A stretch of 64,000 bases of DNA, taken from NCBI RefSeq assembly GCF_000143415.4, contig NW_003314327.1, forward strand, positions 795,403 through 859,402, in the 5' to 3' direction. The notes beneath the pieces were generated by a model that searched no databases, was not told the origin of the DNA, and saw only the letters and a program-made list of their open reading frames with translations. The stretch's first letter is position 1; every line of letters starts with the position of its first letter. Positions 11,535 through 23,913 of the stretch are shown one piece after another. The stretch is from Selaginella moellendorffii (taxonomy: Eukaryota; Streptophyta; Lycopodiopsida; Selaginellales; Selaginellaceae). The translations under genes and the position numbers were made by a program.

Positions 11535-13768
11535 TTAATCTTCCAGAAAATCAGTTGGTAGCAATGGAAGCTTGGAAACGCTCGTTCCACCTTGAACTCG
11601 GCCCTGAGATGATTCTTCCTTTGTATTGTTAATGCTCGAGGATTGCCGAGAACCTTGCTGTAGAAGTGGCAGGATTCTCAGCCGTACTTTGGGCTCAATG
11701 CCTGAAGTTTCCGATGCGAGCTGGTAGCTCTCGGCTAGACGTATCTGGAGTGCTGTGATTCCTGCGGACCTTGGAAGTAGCTCCACCGCTTGGCCTTTAG
11801 CAATGACAATTTGCTCAATTGCAAGCCTCGCTTCCTGTGTAAAATAGCAATCATGATTATTTGTAAACAGCAGTTATTCCAGAATTCGTACCTCTAGAGC
11901 GTCGATCTCATCCTCAACTTTAGATTTCCTGGTTGATGACGAAGTTCCTCTAAGCATTTCCATTTCCAGGACTGCTCTTGTTGCTCGGATCATTTGAGCT
12001 AGAGTGTTTGCCTACGAGATAAAAGCTGAAGTACATAAAAGATGCACATTTTAGTAGAGTTCACCTTGATTGCAAAGACTGGAAGTTGTCGAAACTTTGC
12101 AATGTTTCGCACCCATACATTCTCTCGCAGCTTTGACCGTAGCGTTAACACGGCGTCTGCTGCACCTATGTCAGAAGCAACACCGATTGTTTCTTCCAGT
12201 TCGAGAACCTCAATGGCCTGCTTGAGGAACTCCTCCGAAATCTGGAACAAAACATATAATGTTAAGCGAAAAACGTAATGTTCAGGTGTAGACAAACCTG
12301 GTATGGATACAAGGAAAAGAGTTTGCTCTCACTTCCATTGTCTTGGAGTTTCTTAAAGACATCTTTTTCCTCATTCTCGATTTGATTCAATACCGGCAGT
12401 TCTTCTGGAGCAGTCCCTTCTTTGTCCTTCATGTTTCGAATTTCTATAGAAGGGGATCGTCCTGTATAATAGTATTACGTATTAGCTACCCTGAAGAGAT
12501 TACAAAGATTATATTTACCAGCGAGAAGAGCGTCTATTGTTGCCGTCAAACTGTGATGTATTCTCCACTCAGTTCGAGAAGCCATTTCAATCGCAGTGCT
12601 AAAAGCGGGAGGTCCCTTCCTTTCCAAAACACTCTTTTGGACTCCCCTCCTGCGAGCTTCATCGTCACCCAGCGTCACACTCTATAACAAAACAAGATCC
12701 TCGCGTCATGGGAGCCATGCAATGCCACTTTGACAGTACCTGAATGCCACCAACAAGAATTTCCAGCGAAGGATTCTTTATCAGATTCTCGACGCTGGTT
12801 CCATGAGCAGTAGCAACCAGCTGCACGCCTCGCTGAGCAATTGTCACCGCTGCTGCAGCCTCAAGCTCGGTACCGATCTCGTCAATCACGATCGTCTCCG
12901 GCATATGATTCTCCACAGCCTCAATCATTATCTACGCAAAACCTTCTTGTGCTCTAGAAACAAACAATAATAAAGGAGCCAAGACTCACCTTGTGCTGGA
13001 GACCAACGTTGGTGACTTGCATTCTTCTGGCACGGCCGATTCCCGGGTGTGGGATATCTCCATCGCCAGCAATCTCATTCGAGGTGTCCACAATCACAAC
13101 TCGACGATCGTAATCGTCGGCAAGCATCCGGGCCACCTCCCTGACTAGTGACGAAAGAGAAAGAGGGAAAAATCAAACCATACATGCAAGGAAGAAAGAA
13201 AGAACAAATACCTGATGGCCGTTGTCTTGCCCACGCCAGGAGGTCCCATTAGCAGCAAAGAAGCTCCACTGCTCACGAGATCTCGAGCCATCTCGGCGCT
13301 TCCAGTCACGGCACGCCCCACTCTACAAGTGAGACCAACGATCCGGCCTCCGCGATTGCGAATCGCGCTAATCCGGTGGAGCGTCCGGTCGATTCCAGCG
13401 CGGTTATCATCCACGAAATCCCCGACCTAGAGAAACATTTCAATCAATCACAAGACCTCTTGCTTCTTTGATCGATCGCGTACCATGCAAATCGCGTCCT
13501 CCAGGTCGGCGATTGTCACCGGCTCCTGCGACATGGACCAGTCCCCGCTCGGGAAGCGAGCGATCGGTCGGCGGCCAAGATCGAGAACAATCTCGACAAT
13601 CTCCTCCAGCTGCGGGTGATTCTGGACGCTACGCTCTAATCTCTCGGGAAGAACGCTGAGAAGCTGCTGGAGCTCGCAGCGCCTGGAAAACATAGCATGG
13701 GCATTGGCGGCAATGGCTGCATTGGCACAAGAGACATAGCCCCCAAACGAGAGACACACAGCAGCCAT
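11535..13768 (-). CDS. Ycf45/SPD1-like plastid AAA+ ATPase with R3H-like C-terminus
   Basis: P-loop ATPase related to cyanobacterial and plastid Ycf45 and to Arabidopsis SEEDLING PLASTID DEVELOPMENT 1. Nine exons read downward: 13768-13484, 13426-13212, 13140-12990, 12931-12740, 12681-12519, 12461-12298, 12241-12065, 12011-11892, 11834-11535, giving about 588 residues. Walker [10 protein letters not shown] is followed by [15 protein letters not shown], the Walker B-like [14 protein letters not shown] and the sensor-like LVATAHGTS, the order seen in Ycf45 and SpoIIIAA proteins. The tail [13 protein letters not shown] and [10 protein letters not shown] matches the C-terminal R3H-type segment of Ycf45. 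The 12-residue hydrophobic start and Arg-rich next segment fit a transit peptide. Role in plastid development is by homology; its molecular substrate is unknown. ATG 13768 is the first in frame. Confidence 0.88.
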
Positions 13769-13831
13769 AGCCAAATCCCCTGTTTTTAGGGTTCTTGGCT
13801 AAATTTAGGGCACTAGATGAAAGCGTATCAC

Positions 13832-13998
13832 CTTTAAGGGTGAAATTTAAGGAATCATGTACAACCCTAAATTATGTTAAGTCACTAGATGACCTTTAAG
13901 GGTGACATTTAATTTAAGGGTGAAATTTAAGGAATCATGTACAACCCTAAATTATGTTAAGTCACTAGATGACCTTTAAGGGTGAAATTTAAGGAATC
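13832..13998. repeat. Tandem direct repeat, 62-bp unit, about 2.3 copies
   Basis: A unit beginning GGGTGAAATTTAAGGAATCA and containing ACAACCCTAAATTATG starts at 13838, 13918 and (partial) 13980. The first two copies are separated by an 18-bp partial unit. Copies are nearly identical, so the duplication is recent. It sits just upstream of the SPD1-like gene and runs into the ATG of the next reading frame. Confidence 0.85.
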
Positions 13999-14370
13999 AT
14001 GCCAAGATTTCGTGGGGTGACGATCACAGCGCAGGCACTTGAAGAGGAATTATATTTGGAGCTCGACTGGAGACCCCCTTCGAACTCGGGTTTCCCGACT
14101 GGGTCTTATGCCTTCCGGACGGGGCTTGTTTGTCACGTTTATGGATACAAATGCTATCTATATCCCACGGGGAAGCATGAAGATGAATTATACACGCCAA
14201 TACATATTTTAGGATCTAGCGATGTCTTCAGCAAGACTCCATCGCTCCGATTCGACGTTACAGAGAACGAAAACCTGTTCAAGCATGGGAGGATGCATTC
14301 CAAGCTTTCCAGAGGCATGAGAGTGGAGGAACTGCTGGGATTTGCGAAGTATAAGCTGATTGGTTGCTAG
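13999..14370 (+). CDS. Unidentified open frame, 123 residues, possibly one exon of a larger gene
   Basis: An uninterrupted frame begins MPRFRGVTITAQ and contains GYKCYLYPTGKHEDELY, and ends FAKYKLIGC. Composition is balanced and coding-like, but I recognise no family. A second coding-like stretch in a different frame (about 14,620-14,738, with KLWVHGAALVYVPEE and ending GREGQNFDD) follows on the same strand, so a multi-exon gene or a decaying one is possible; the segment between contains several stops. The first codons overlap the end of the tandem repeat, which makes the start codon doubtful. Confidence 0.35.
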   Translation: MPRFRGVTITAQALEEELYLELDWRPPSNSGFPTGSYAFRTGLVCHVYGYKCYLYPTGKHEDELYTPIHILGSSDVFSKTPSLRFDVTENENLFKHGRMHSKLSRGMRVEELLGFAKYKLIGC

Positions 14371-15055
14371 GAACAGCACAGTGTAAGTACGAGTCTGACC
14401 TTTCCTGCTTGACAAGCTCGGACAGGACATCTAAAGCGGGACTTGTCATCGTGCATAAGACGTGCCGCTGCCTTATAGGGGGCTTGCTGGGGGAACGATT
14501 TTTTGGACGACGTGGGTGACTACCTGCAGCACCTGCTTGGAGACCGATGGTATCCTAGGACTGCATTCCTCGTAAGTTTCGCCATTTCAATCACTTCGTT
14601 CCGTGGGCAAAGGGTGTCAAGCTTTCCACGCAGAAACTGTGAAACTTTGGGTTCATGGAGCTGCATTAGTGTATGTGCCAGAGGAGATCGCAAGTGGGTG
14701 GAGTTTGACGAAAATCCTTGGTCGTGAAGGGCAGAATTTTGATGACTAAGTTGCGTTGATTATGAATCTGAAATACACTTATCCGTTCCTGAAAAGTGAT
14801 GTTATCCAGAGCCTAACCGCTTGCTAACTATTTGCAGATCCTGACGTTCTCAATGCGGAGGACTTTGGTCAGGCAGAGAATGTACTGTTCAGAGAATGTA
14901 TGTCGTTTGTGCTTGTGATACAATATAATGTGAATTCAATAATCCTTATTACAAGTTTAAAATTCTTAAACCATCCTTTTTAACTTGAGCCCTTTATCTC
15001 ATTATTTATTATCAATGCTGCTGAGAAAGCACGATGTGCTGAGATCCCAAGCCCA

Positions 15056-15077
15056 AATAATAATAATAATAATAATA
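15056..15077. repeat. (AAT)n microsatellite
   Basis: About seven AAT units in AT-rich DNA. Confidence 0.9.
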
Positions 15078-18000
15078 GCTATTTCAAGTCACGAGGACCC
15101 ACAAAAGGCATCAAACCATCCTATCTACTGTTGGTGTGGAGTGCAAGTTCAAAGATAGCAAGCACCTCATTGTGGAGGTGTGGTGGCAGTGAGGTACTCA
15201 CAAAGTGGCTGGTGTTGCCATTGCTAAAGGAAGAGAGGGAGGGGCAGCTCAAAATTGAGGAGCAGTTCTTTGTTGTAAAGCATTTAAGAAGCAGGAATGG
15301 GACAAAGTCCAATGGCAAGTGTTGTGATATCAACGTTGTGTTTCCTGGACAAGGATCTCAATGTCATGCCTCCACATCATGTCTTAATCCACCTGTAGCA
15401 TTTGTAGTGTGGAACGTCCATCTTGTACTGCCGAGGATGACATGACGGTTCATTATATCAAGGACTAGCAGCTTATGTAAATCTCTTCGTCTCATGCTTC
15501 TTACCAGAAGACCATGTAAACAGCATATGAATGAGAAGTTGTTGGCATTTCTAAGTTCATGCTCAAGTCCACATTGATCAAGATGGAGCATAAACTGCTT
15601 ATCAATGTCCATTATAAGATTACAAAAGCAGGTTCCTGAATTTTTATTATTATTAGTACATGTTAAGATCATTAGTGCCCAGGAAATTGCACATCTTGCA
15701 CATTGCATATAAATAGGCATGCTGTCTTTCGTCGAACAGGAGCACGACATTGCAATCACACAAATATGAGATATCAAAATAAAAGACTATATCATGTTGC
15801 CCTTAAATAGTTGCCAGAGTGGAACGCTCTTGTGAACGTTTTATGTTGCAATCTTTTAAGCTTCCTTCGCTGAACCACAATTGAATCAAATTTCCAAGTC
15901 AGAAAAGAGCAGCATTGTGCAGTACCTGATGAAAAAAGTTGAAGTTTTCTTCCTTGGCACTCTAAGCTTTTGCATGCTTCGAGAACTTTGTTGTACTCTT
16001 GGCCAGAACGGGCGGCTAATGCCTGGCTATCAAAATGAAAAAGCAGAATAAAAATCAGTGGAAGAATTTTGGACCTGTGAACAAAAAGTGGCTCAGTTTT
16101 TGTGTTGTTTCAACTCTATAATCACTATCACATTTCTTATCCTCTACCAAAATCCAGCCCATCACCCTACAAAGAATATATGTCCACGATGACCATAAGA
16201 AAAAATAGAGAGAAGAAACCACTTTCATAAGCAATGAACTTGAAATATGAATATGATTTGGAATTCTTGGCTGGCTTCAGAATTGTGAGTGTCATATAAT
16301 TGTCATAGAAATATCTGACAATTTGAGGATTTGCTTAATTTTTAAAATTCACTTAAACTTGTCTGTGCTAATACTTAGGTGATAATAGATTAAGCTAAAA
16401 GTCAATATTTGTCAACAGTCTTTGAAGACTTTCTTTGATAGTTATTGACTTTGACTTTCATTAGACACACTTCTTTACAGTGTTCAAATCCACCTACCAA
16501 GCCTGAAGATCAGTACCAAGCCTCACCACAATCTTATATTGCATCACAGAGTTATCTTTATCAAAATATTATTCTTTAAGTCCAAGAGATTTATGCAAAT
16601 TTAATTAATATTATAATTGAATATAATAATAAATTCAAGCATAGCAAATTATTTTTGGATTCTAATCATCCACAATTGAAATAACTGTGCTTTGCATGCA
16701 ATCTATTCTTTTCTCTTCTTGGTTTTCTTGTGATAACTTCTACTTACTATAGCTTACTTAGCTTGTGTAAAGCACTTCTTAAAAATAAGAAAAGGTTAGG
16801 AAAGAGCAAAAGGTAAAAAAAGAATTAAATAGTAGATTAAAGGACTGATACTTACCTGTGAAATCTCTAATTTATCTCTAAATTTACTTTCATAATAATT
16901 AAATTCTTCATCACAATCTAGAATCCATTCAAATTATAAACATCATCTTCCCATAAATTTAATCCTCAAACATTCTCCAAGAATTAGATTGCATTATTTA
17001 TAGCTTGCCAATTGACGTTATAATTATGCTCTACATCAATAGGAAATTGTAGAACATTGAGAATAAGACACCAAAAGAAAGAACAAACCTAAGTATAATA
17101 ATAACTAGAATTCTAGATCTTGCAAAAAACCAATACAAATCTAGATTTAAAAGAGAATGAAGAAATAAGAATGAAAAGCATAATCTTGAACACTAGAGCA
17201 AAGCATTGCCAAAAAGCTTTGCAGTTCAAGGATAAATTATATAGGAATAAATATATTAATTAAGGTTTATACCCTTACTTATATACAAGAATGGATAGAC
17301 TGGATTTAGTTTTAAATAAACAATCTATATGTTATAGTACTATAATTAGTGTATTACCTAGCCAAAGTAATACATGTATATTTGCAAAAGCTTCATTAAG
17401 TAAAGTTTGAGTCAATCGAGAAATATACAACTCAATTTAATAAGCATTATGGATTATTAGGCACTAGGTCAAGATAATAGGATAAAGAAAGGGCTCTACA
17501 ATCAAGTGATCACCCCTTTAGCCAGTTGGCTTAGGGTGTAAGGGATAGGATCCTAACAATGGTATCAAAGAAACATTGTAAAGATTTAGTGTCTAAGGAT
17601 TAAATCAAAATTGTTTGCTAACTATTTATTTTAGATGACTCTGTGTGTGTGTGTGTTTTATAAATGTAAAGGAATATCCTATAATATAATTTCCTTAAAA
17701 GCTTTATGTAATGCTTATTAATGCAAGTGTGTCTATAACAAATGCTTTAAACTAGTCTTCGGTGGCTAGAAATATTATCTAATTTCTATTATGATTACTC
17801 TAATTCTTTACCCAAAAGCTGTGTGTATAGGGAGTACTCTCCAAAAACTATATTGTAAGCATCAAGTAAGGAATTGGAAAGTAAAGGCTAAAATCTAGAT
17901 GATTTTTTTGATCTTAGTTGAATGAGAAGTGAGAGAAAGCTAAAACTTTAATTATTGATTTTATTTTATATTTTATATTTTATAGTAAATTAACCACAGA

Positions 18001-21000
18001 ATGGAATTTAACCCTTGGATACATGTGTCAAGGACAATAGAATAAGACCCAAGTTTCAAGGCCTTGTGTTACTAAATAAAGGGACAGAAAGCATATAGCT
18101 TAAAAAGTGAAGGGTTAGGAGTCTAGAGTAATATTAGAACAGTTTTAAAACATTCAATATCCCAATGCTAAAATTAGCATATAAAATGAAGTTTAATAAA
18201 GTTTGATACTATTTTAGCATACCAATGACTTATCATGAGTTATACCACTTATAACTCCCCCCTCTTCCCAACACACAAGAAACCCCAAGACTCCTCTATA
18301 TATAGTTAAATCATCTACATTTATAAAATATATTTATAGAACTATGTTAATTATTATCTATAGATGGTCCTACTATATATAATATAAATTTTCTTTTTTA
18401 ATTATTATGCAGAAATTGTTCTTGAAAGCTATACTTATACAATATATATATATATATATAAAATATAATTTATATAATTTATATAATTAATTTTATTTGT
18501 ATTGAAAGAAAACGATGTGTACCTAGCTAAAGCTCATATGCTACTGCCAAATGCAGTTGTATGAAAAAAGGCATTAGTCTTCATATCCAATGAATCTATC
18601 TATATTGGCTTCTAATTTTTTCAGACCAATCAATTTGCATTCTCAATTGCTAAGGGGGCACCACTCATTTTAATGGAGCTGTGGTGTTAAAGTGTTGACA
18701 AATGAGCAAAAGCTTCTTTGAGGAGCTAAAGTTGAGTTGTAAGTGTTGATCATCATAAGCCTTAAGACAAGAAAATAATTAATGCATTATAACTCACCTC
18801 TAGCAAAGGCAACATCATTCACTAGTGATCTTATTATGTGTTTTTTGCATGTCTTGTAGATTTTCTTACATTATTGTGACCTACAAAAATAAAAGATGTT
18901 ACTAAGTACTTAAAACCTCAGAATTATCTAGTTTTTTAAAGCTATCTCAATGACTACTCACTTTTCTATCCTCAAACATAACATTTAAAATAAATAATAA
19001 ACTTGACTTTCTTGCACAATTTGCAACTCACTCATCTATGAGTAAAGTGAGAGATGAAAGTATAGAACTTCTAAATCAAGCCTAGAGGAGAAGAGATTTT
19101 TCTTATTGAACCTTTGTGAGAAAAGAGTTTCTAAAATGACCACACTTGATTTTATATAAGTCACTGTAGTAAAACATTTATAGCTCAATAAAAAAAAAGA
19201 AGAGAGACAAGCCTATTTGCTAAAGCATGGATAGTAAGTGCAAAATTACCCCCCCCTAATATGGAGAAGAATAAATAAAAACAATGTATAAAGCCAAAAA
19301 TAAGCAGTAAAAGGATGGCATTAAACCATAAAAATTAAAAGGCATAGTCAAAGGTGGTTATGTAAGTTGGGAATGACGAATTAAATGTAAATTCAAAGAT
19401 TTGTTATTTACAAATATGGTACCATGAAGAAACTAAAGTATATAAATGTTCATATTAGACCACATGCAAGTAGAAAATTTATGAAGGGAGAAGCCTTAAC
19501 AAGTGAAAGGGTGGAATCCCCTCGATGTTTCAAAGGCAAATTTGAGTATCTAAGGCATTTTGTGTGGGGAGTCACATTAAGGATTTTATATGGGGAATCA
19601 CATTAAATATTTTGTATGAGGAGTCATGCCAAAAATTTTATATGATACCATTTATAAATGCATATATAGAGGTTGGGTTAGAGTCCCAACTATTTAATAC
19701 TTAAAGGGCACTAAAGCGTAGTTATAATTTAGGATATAAGAACACTCATTTTTTGGTGGTTATATACTTTTAACAAGGAAGTTGGTGGGAGATGCCTTAA
19801 AGTTGTAATTCATAGTTAATATGTTTAATATGAAAACTTGATATATTTAACTTGAATACTTTAGTGCAAGTGGCACAAATGATGTGGTGAATGGGATAAG
19901 GATATCCAATCTCAATTGCTATAGGCCAAATAAGCTAGCTTGGGCGTATTACCAAATGTGGGGGATATCCCTAGGTCAACAACTTAAAAGTTGAATAAAC
20001 ATAATATTTATTGGTAAATATATTGAAGTTTTTATTTGGGATCACTAAGTGATCTTATGGCTAGTCAAGGATAAGCTCTTTATTGTGTTTAAGAAAAAGA
20101 CTTTTAGTTCAAATTAATGATTTTAATAAATGGTATAGTGTAACTAGGTTAAGGTAATTGAGTGGGAAAGACATTTAAGATGAGATGGTTAGGTACAATA
20201 TAATGATATTATGAATTCAAGAAAATAGTCTCTAAAAGAAGGACTTATAAAGGTTAAGAGATTAGGCAATAAATAAGGCCCACTATAATAAATGTTGGTA
20301 AGACTTATGAAAAAGTGAATACCCTATAGACTTAAAAAATTAAAGTCTTTGTTATGGAATAATAAAACATCCTAAATATATTCTGGTGTAAATAACCAAA
20401 GGATAGGAGTAAAAAATTAATAGCCAAGAATAACTTAGTAAAATGTTGAAACAAATCTAAATGATAAGTTAGGTGAGAAACCATTAAAGGGTGGTTGCTA
20501 ATGAATATATGAGAAAAGTCATAAGGTTCCAAAGGAAAGAAAGCCTTAATGCTCCAAGTTGGTGAAAAGTGAAAGTTTTAAAAAATAGAATAGCAATGTA
20601 GTTAGATGGTAGAGCTATGAGCAACCCTAGTATAAATTATAGATCTAAAAAGTGATAATACCTAACAAACAAGTAAAAGTATAAGATTAAGAGATTCTAA
20701 GATAAATCCCAATTATGTGAAAGAGGGTAGATGCAATCAATTTTGGAAGATAGCTATGAGAACACCATAGGTGATAGAGTTGTATTATGGATATTCTAAA
20801 AGAGAAAACTCTATAGAAAGTTCTACTATATGATAGGTGGAACTTAGTGCCTAAGTTAACATAGAATAAAAGAAAGAATGATAGTGTACTTAAATAAAAA
20901 AAACTCTCTAAAATGAGGAAGTAAAGTGCACACCATAATAATATGTATGGAAATGTGTCAAAGACATTTAAAAAATTGACACAAGGAGTCAATATTAAAG

Positions 21001-21384
21001 TTCTAAGAGGCAAATCCTCATATTGATATAATCTGAAACTACTTCAAAGTGAGTAGTAAGGTTGAGATGGAAAAAGGACCTTTAGTGGGTTTAGTGAGAT
21101 CTAACCAAGAAAAGAGAGGGAACCTTTATAAGTGAGGCATTGAGTCTATAAGTTGGGGGTGCAAGATATGTAAAGTATAATGAACCTTTGGTGTTAAAGT
21201 ATTGCTTGATGCCAAAGGTAAAATGGTAATCCATGATAAAGTTAGTTAAGAAAAAAAGTTATTATTCAATAAGGACATCAAACTTTGTCAATGTGTGGTG
21301 AAGTTGTAAGACACAAATCCTTAAGTTTCAAAATAAAATCAAAAGTTGGTTACATGGCAGTGGCTAGAGCAAAAATTCAACAAG

Positions 21385-21460
21385 TGTTTAGACATCTAAA
21401 TAGAAATTTACAAATTAGTATTATAAATAGCTATAAATCCTTCATTATTTACACACAAGA
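21385..21460 (-). pseudogene. Fragment of the B-lectin gene 3' end
   Basis: About 75 bp closely match the 3' end of the intact lectin gene at 22,500-22,580 in the same orientation. Read on the minus strand it encodes VNNEGFIAIYNTNL and then stops, where the intact gene continues. The remainder of the gene is absent around it, so this is a truncated duplicate. Confidence 0.75.
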
Positions 21461-22495
21461 CACAATGAGCATTTAGAAAGTATTTTTCTAAATATTTTAT
21501 GCTTGCAAGTATCCTAGTAAATATTTTATTCTTCAACTTACTCAACATTTAATTTCATCCTTTAACAATAAGTTTATCAATTTAATTGAAGTTATACAAA
21601 AATAGTAATTTCAAATAAAACTTATTTGTATATCCTGACTTTTACATTAAACTATAATTAATTAATTTAAGCAAGGAGTGTTTAAAGCAAAGCACCAGCA
21701 TAAATTAGGATTGAATTGTATGCAATAATTGATTAAAGGTGCTAGGGCAAGATTGAGGATGACTGTACCATCTTAATTCACTTGTAATTCGGTATTTCTT
21801 TAGTAGGAATATTGTATAGAAAATCTATTGCAAAGCAAAGAGATTTTATAAGTTATAAGGTAAGTTCTAGATATAAATTTGAAAGCTAAAAAAAAAACTT
21901 TCTTCTTTGTTTTCAACTGATGGAGCTACAGTAGCTAATTTCTACTGATTAATAAAGCACGTAACTCTTAAATTTTGATAACTAAAGGTTCTAGTATGCA
22001 AATAGTTGCAAGGACCTTGATAAAAAATGAAAGACAAAGACAAGGTGTAAAGACGATTTAGTTTTTTATTAATTTTTGCAATTTTTTTTAACTCCACTTC
22101 CTTTCATTCCTCATAATCTGAAAAGTTTAAAGATTAATTTTTATAATATAGAATTACTTACTAATGATTACTTAAGAAGTGACATATTCTCATTCTTCTT
22201 TCAATTTCAGAATTATCTAATTATAAAACCATCTGTAGGGTATGTTCCCTCATGGGTATCTATTCAATTTACCTGAGAGCATTATTACTGATGCAAATTA
22301 CACAGCTATTATTGTGGGGTTACATAAAAATGTAAGCAATATTTAAATTTTTTTTTTCTCATCCCATCACCATGGTTGTAAATTATACTATGAATTCACA
22401 CTAGCACAAAACTGCCACACATGTCGATGAACTCTTACTATATGAAGGAATTCATAACAGTATTTTATGTGGGGGTTATTAAATGATATTTAAGT

Positions 22496-23380
22496 TTAAT
22501 TAGTTTTAGACCTCCAAATAGAAATTTGTAAATTAGTATCATAAACAGCTATAAATCCTTCATTATTTACACACAAAGAAAACGTGACCCAAATATTTTT
22601 CCAATACAAATTATAGGACCATACAAGTTTGAAATATTTATCATAAATTACTAAATTACCATCTTTTTGTAAGTGAAGAAAACATTTAATTCCTTTACCA
22701 TTAGTTTTGGTATCCCAGATATTAATGTTTTTAAAATAAAGCACTAAGTTACAATCAGATTGCATAATCAAAATAAAAAACATATTAGGTGATTGCAAAA
22801 ATTCTCCAGTATACAATTTTGAAAAATAAGTATAATGTGGTCCACTTTTAATACAAGTTTTATGAATGTCACAATCTGATATTAATTTTTCTTGATGATA
22901 ATTATTAAAAACTGGGACTATAGTACTAAATTCATTTAATTCAAAATCTACAGTATATGATATTGAATACCGAGAAGCTATATACTTTACAGAGCTATAA
23001 GTTATAAAATCATTTATAACATATGTATCTAATATATGATTAAATTCACGTTGTAAAGCTGTTCCACTATTTAGATTATACAAAAAAGGAATAATACTAC
23101 AAAGATAAATATAATATTTTCTATTTTCTTGTATATCATAAGCTTCTATTAAAACTATTAAACTCTTTTTTTCTTCATATAACACTCTAGAAAATGAAAA
23201 TCCCAAGAATATTTCTTTACGTTTTCCTACTTCTTGAATAAGATTTTTTATGATAGGTATTATAACATTTTGTCTATATTCAATTGTTATACCTTCTTTT
23301 GGTCCTTCATAATATTTTCTTATACATTCAATAGATTGCATGATTAAAATTATTAAAACAAATATTTTATTAAGAAACAT
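22496..23380 (-). CDS. Intronless secreted protein with C-terminal B-lectin (GNA-type) domain
   Basis: A single 294-residue frame in sequence that is overwhelmingly A and T, with codon use to match. The first ~19 residues (MFLNKIFVLIILIMQSIECI) form a signal peptide. Residues ~20-180 contain an unrecognised domain (NVIIPIIKNLIQEVGKRKEIFLG-like start). The last ~110 residues form a bulb-type mannose-binding lectin domain: GEFLQSPN, then two full QxDxNxVxY sugar-binding motifs, QSDCNLVLY near 207 and QKDGNLVIY near 238, and a degenerate third, NNEGFIAVY near 272. A secreted carbohydrate-binding or defence role is inferred. Lack of introns and extreme composition set it apart from all neighbours. 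It is the only credible gene in the AT-rich island; transfer from another organism is possible but unproven. Confidence 0.75.
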   Translation of the reverse strand: MFLNKIFVLIILIMQSIECIRKYYEGPKEGITIEYRQNVIIPIIKNLIQEVGKRKEIFLGFSFSRVLYEEKKSLIVLIEAYDIQENRKYYIYLCSIIPFLYNLNSGTALQREFNHILDTYVINDFITYSSVKYIASRYSISYTVDFELNEFSTIVPVFNNYHQEKLISDCDIHKTCIKSGPHYTYFSKLYTGEFLQSPNMFFILIMQSDCNLVLYFKNINIWDTKTNGKGIKCFLHLQKDGNLVIYDKYFKLVWSYNLYWKNIWVTFSLCVNNEGFIAVYDTNLQISIWRSKTN

Positions 23381-23542
23381 AGTTTAAGAAAGTTAATAAA
23401 TTTAAGCTTCTAGAGTTTGGAAAACAATATAGCAAGAATGTTTTTTAAATATTTTTTCTGTATACTGTTTCTTATTTTATTAAGTATTTTGTATTTTAAA
23501 TGTCTTTTAAGTAGAATGGTTGTTAGGAAGCTATGCTTAGAC

Positions 23543-23569
23543 ATATGGCAATATATGCCTACCTATATG

Positions 23570-23640
<71 letters not shown>

Positions 23641-23646
23641 CCATAT
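23543..23646. repeat. (TA)n tract inside a palindrome
   Basis: About 68 bp of (TA)n at 23,571-23,638 is flanked by ATATGGCAATATA at 23,543-23,555 and its reverse complement TATATTGCCATAT at 23,634-23,646. The whole can fold into one long hairpin or cruciform. Confidence 0.9.
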
Positions 23647-23913
23647 AAAGTTTGTATTTAAGAATAGTGTCTTAATATAGTAGATCGATATTCAATTGTG
23701 CCTTTGAAATTTGAGGTTATTAGCAACTCTTTTATTGCTATTTCAAAGGTTGCTCAGTGTGACACCATGTTTTTATTGAAAGGGGCTTGAAAGTCATCAT
23801 CTGTGTGTCTAAAAGGCCTAAAATCTTTATTTTGTTAAAATTATTTGATACACCATAAAATTTAAAACGCTCGCCAAAAAATAAGTAGCCCTAAAGTTCT
23901 ATTTCTCCTCATC

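Larger units (their letters stand above)
14750..22495. other. Very AT-rich gene-poor DNA, left part of AT-rich island
   Basis: About 7.7 kb of strongly AT-rich sequence with stops in all frames. Simple repeats include (AAT)n at 15,056-15,077, (TG)n at 17,642-17,656 and a TA tract near 18,440-18,460. Around 19,500-19,650 a phrase like GGGGAGTCACATTAAGGAT recurs imperfectly about three times. I found no complete gene, no clear LTR pair and no transposase frame. Some of it may be decayed retrotransposon, but I cannot show that. Confidence 0.6.

Noticed and set aside
23417-23680. Plus-strand frame with a YIYIYI run
   Set aside because: It translates the (TA)n tract and AT-rich flanks; not a protein.
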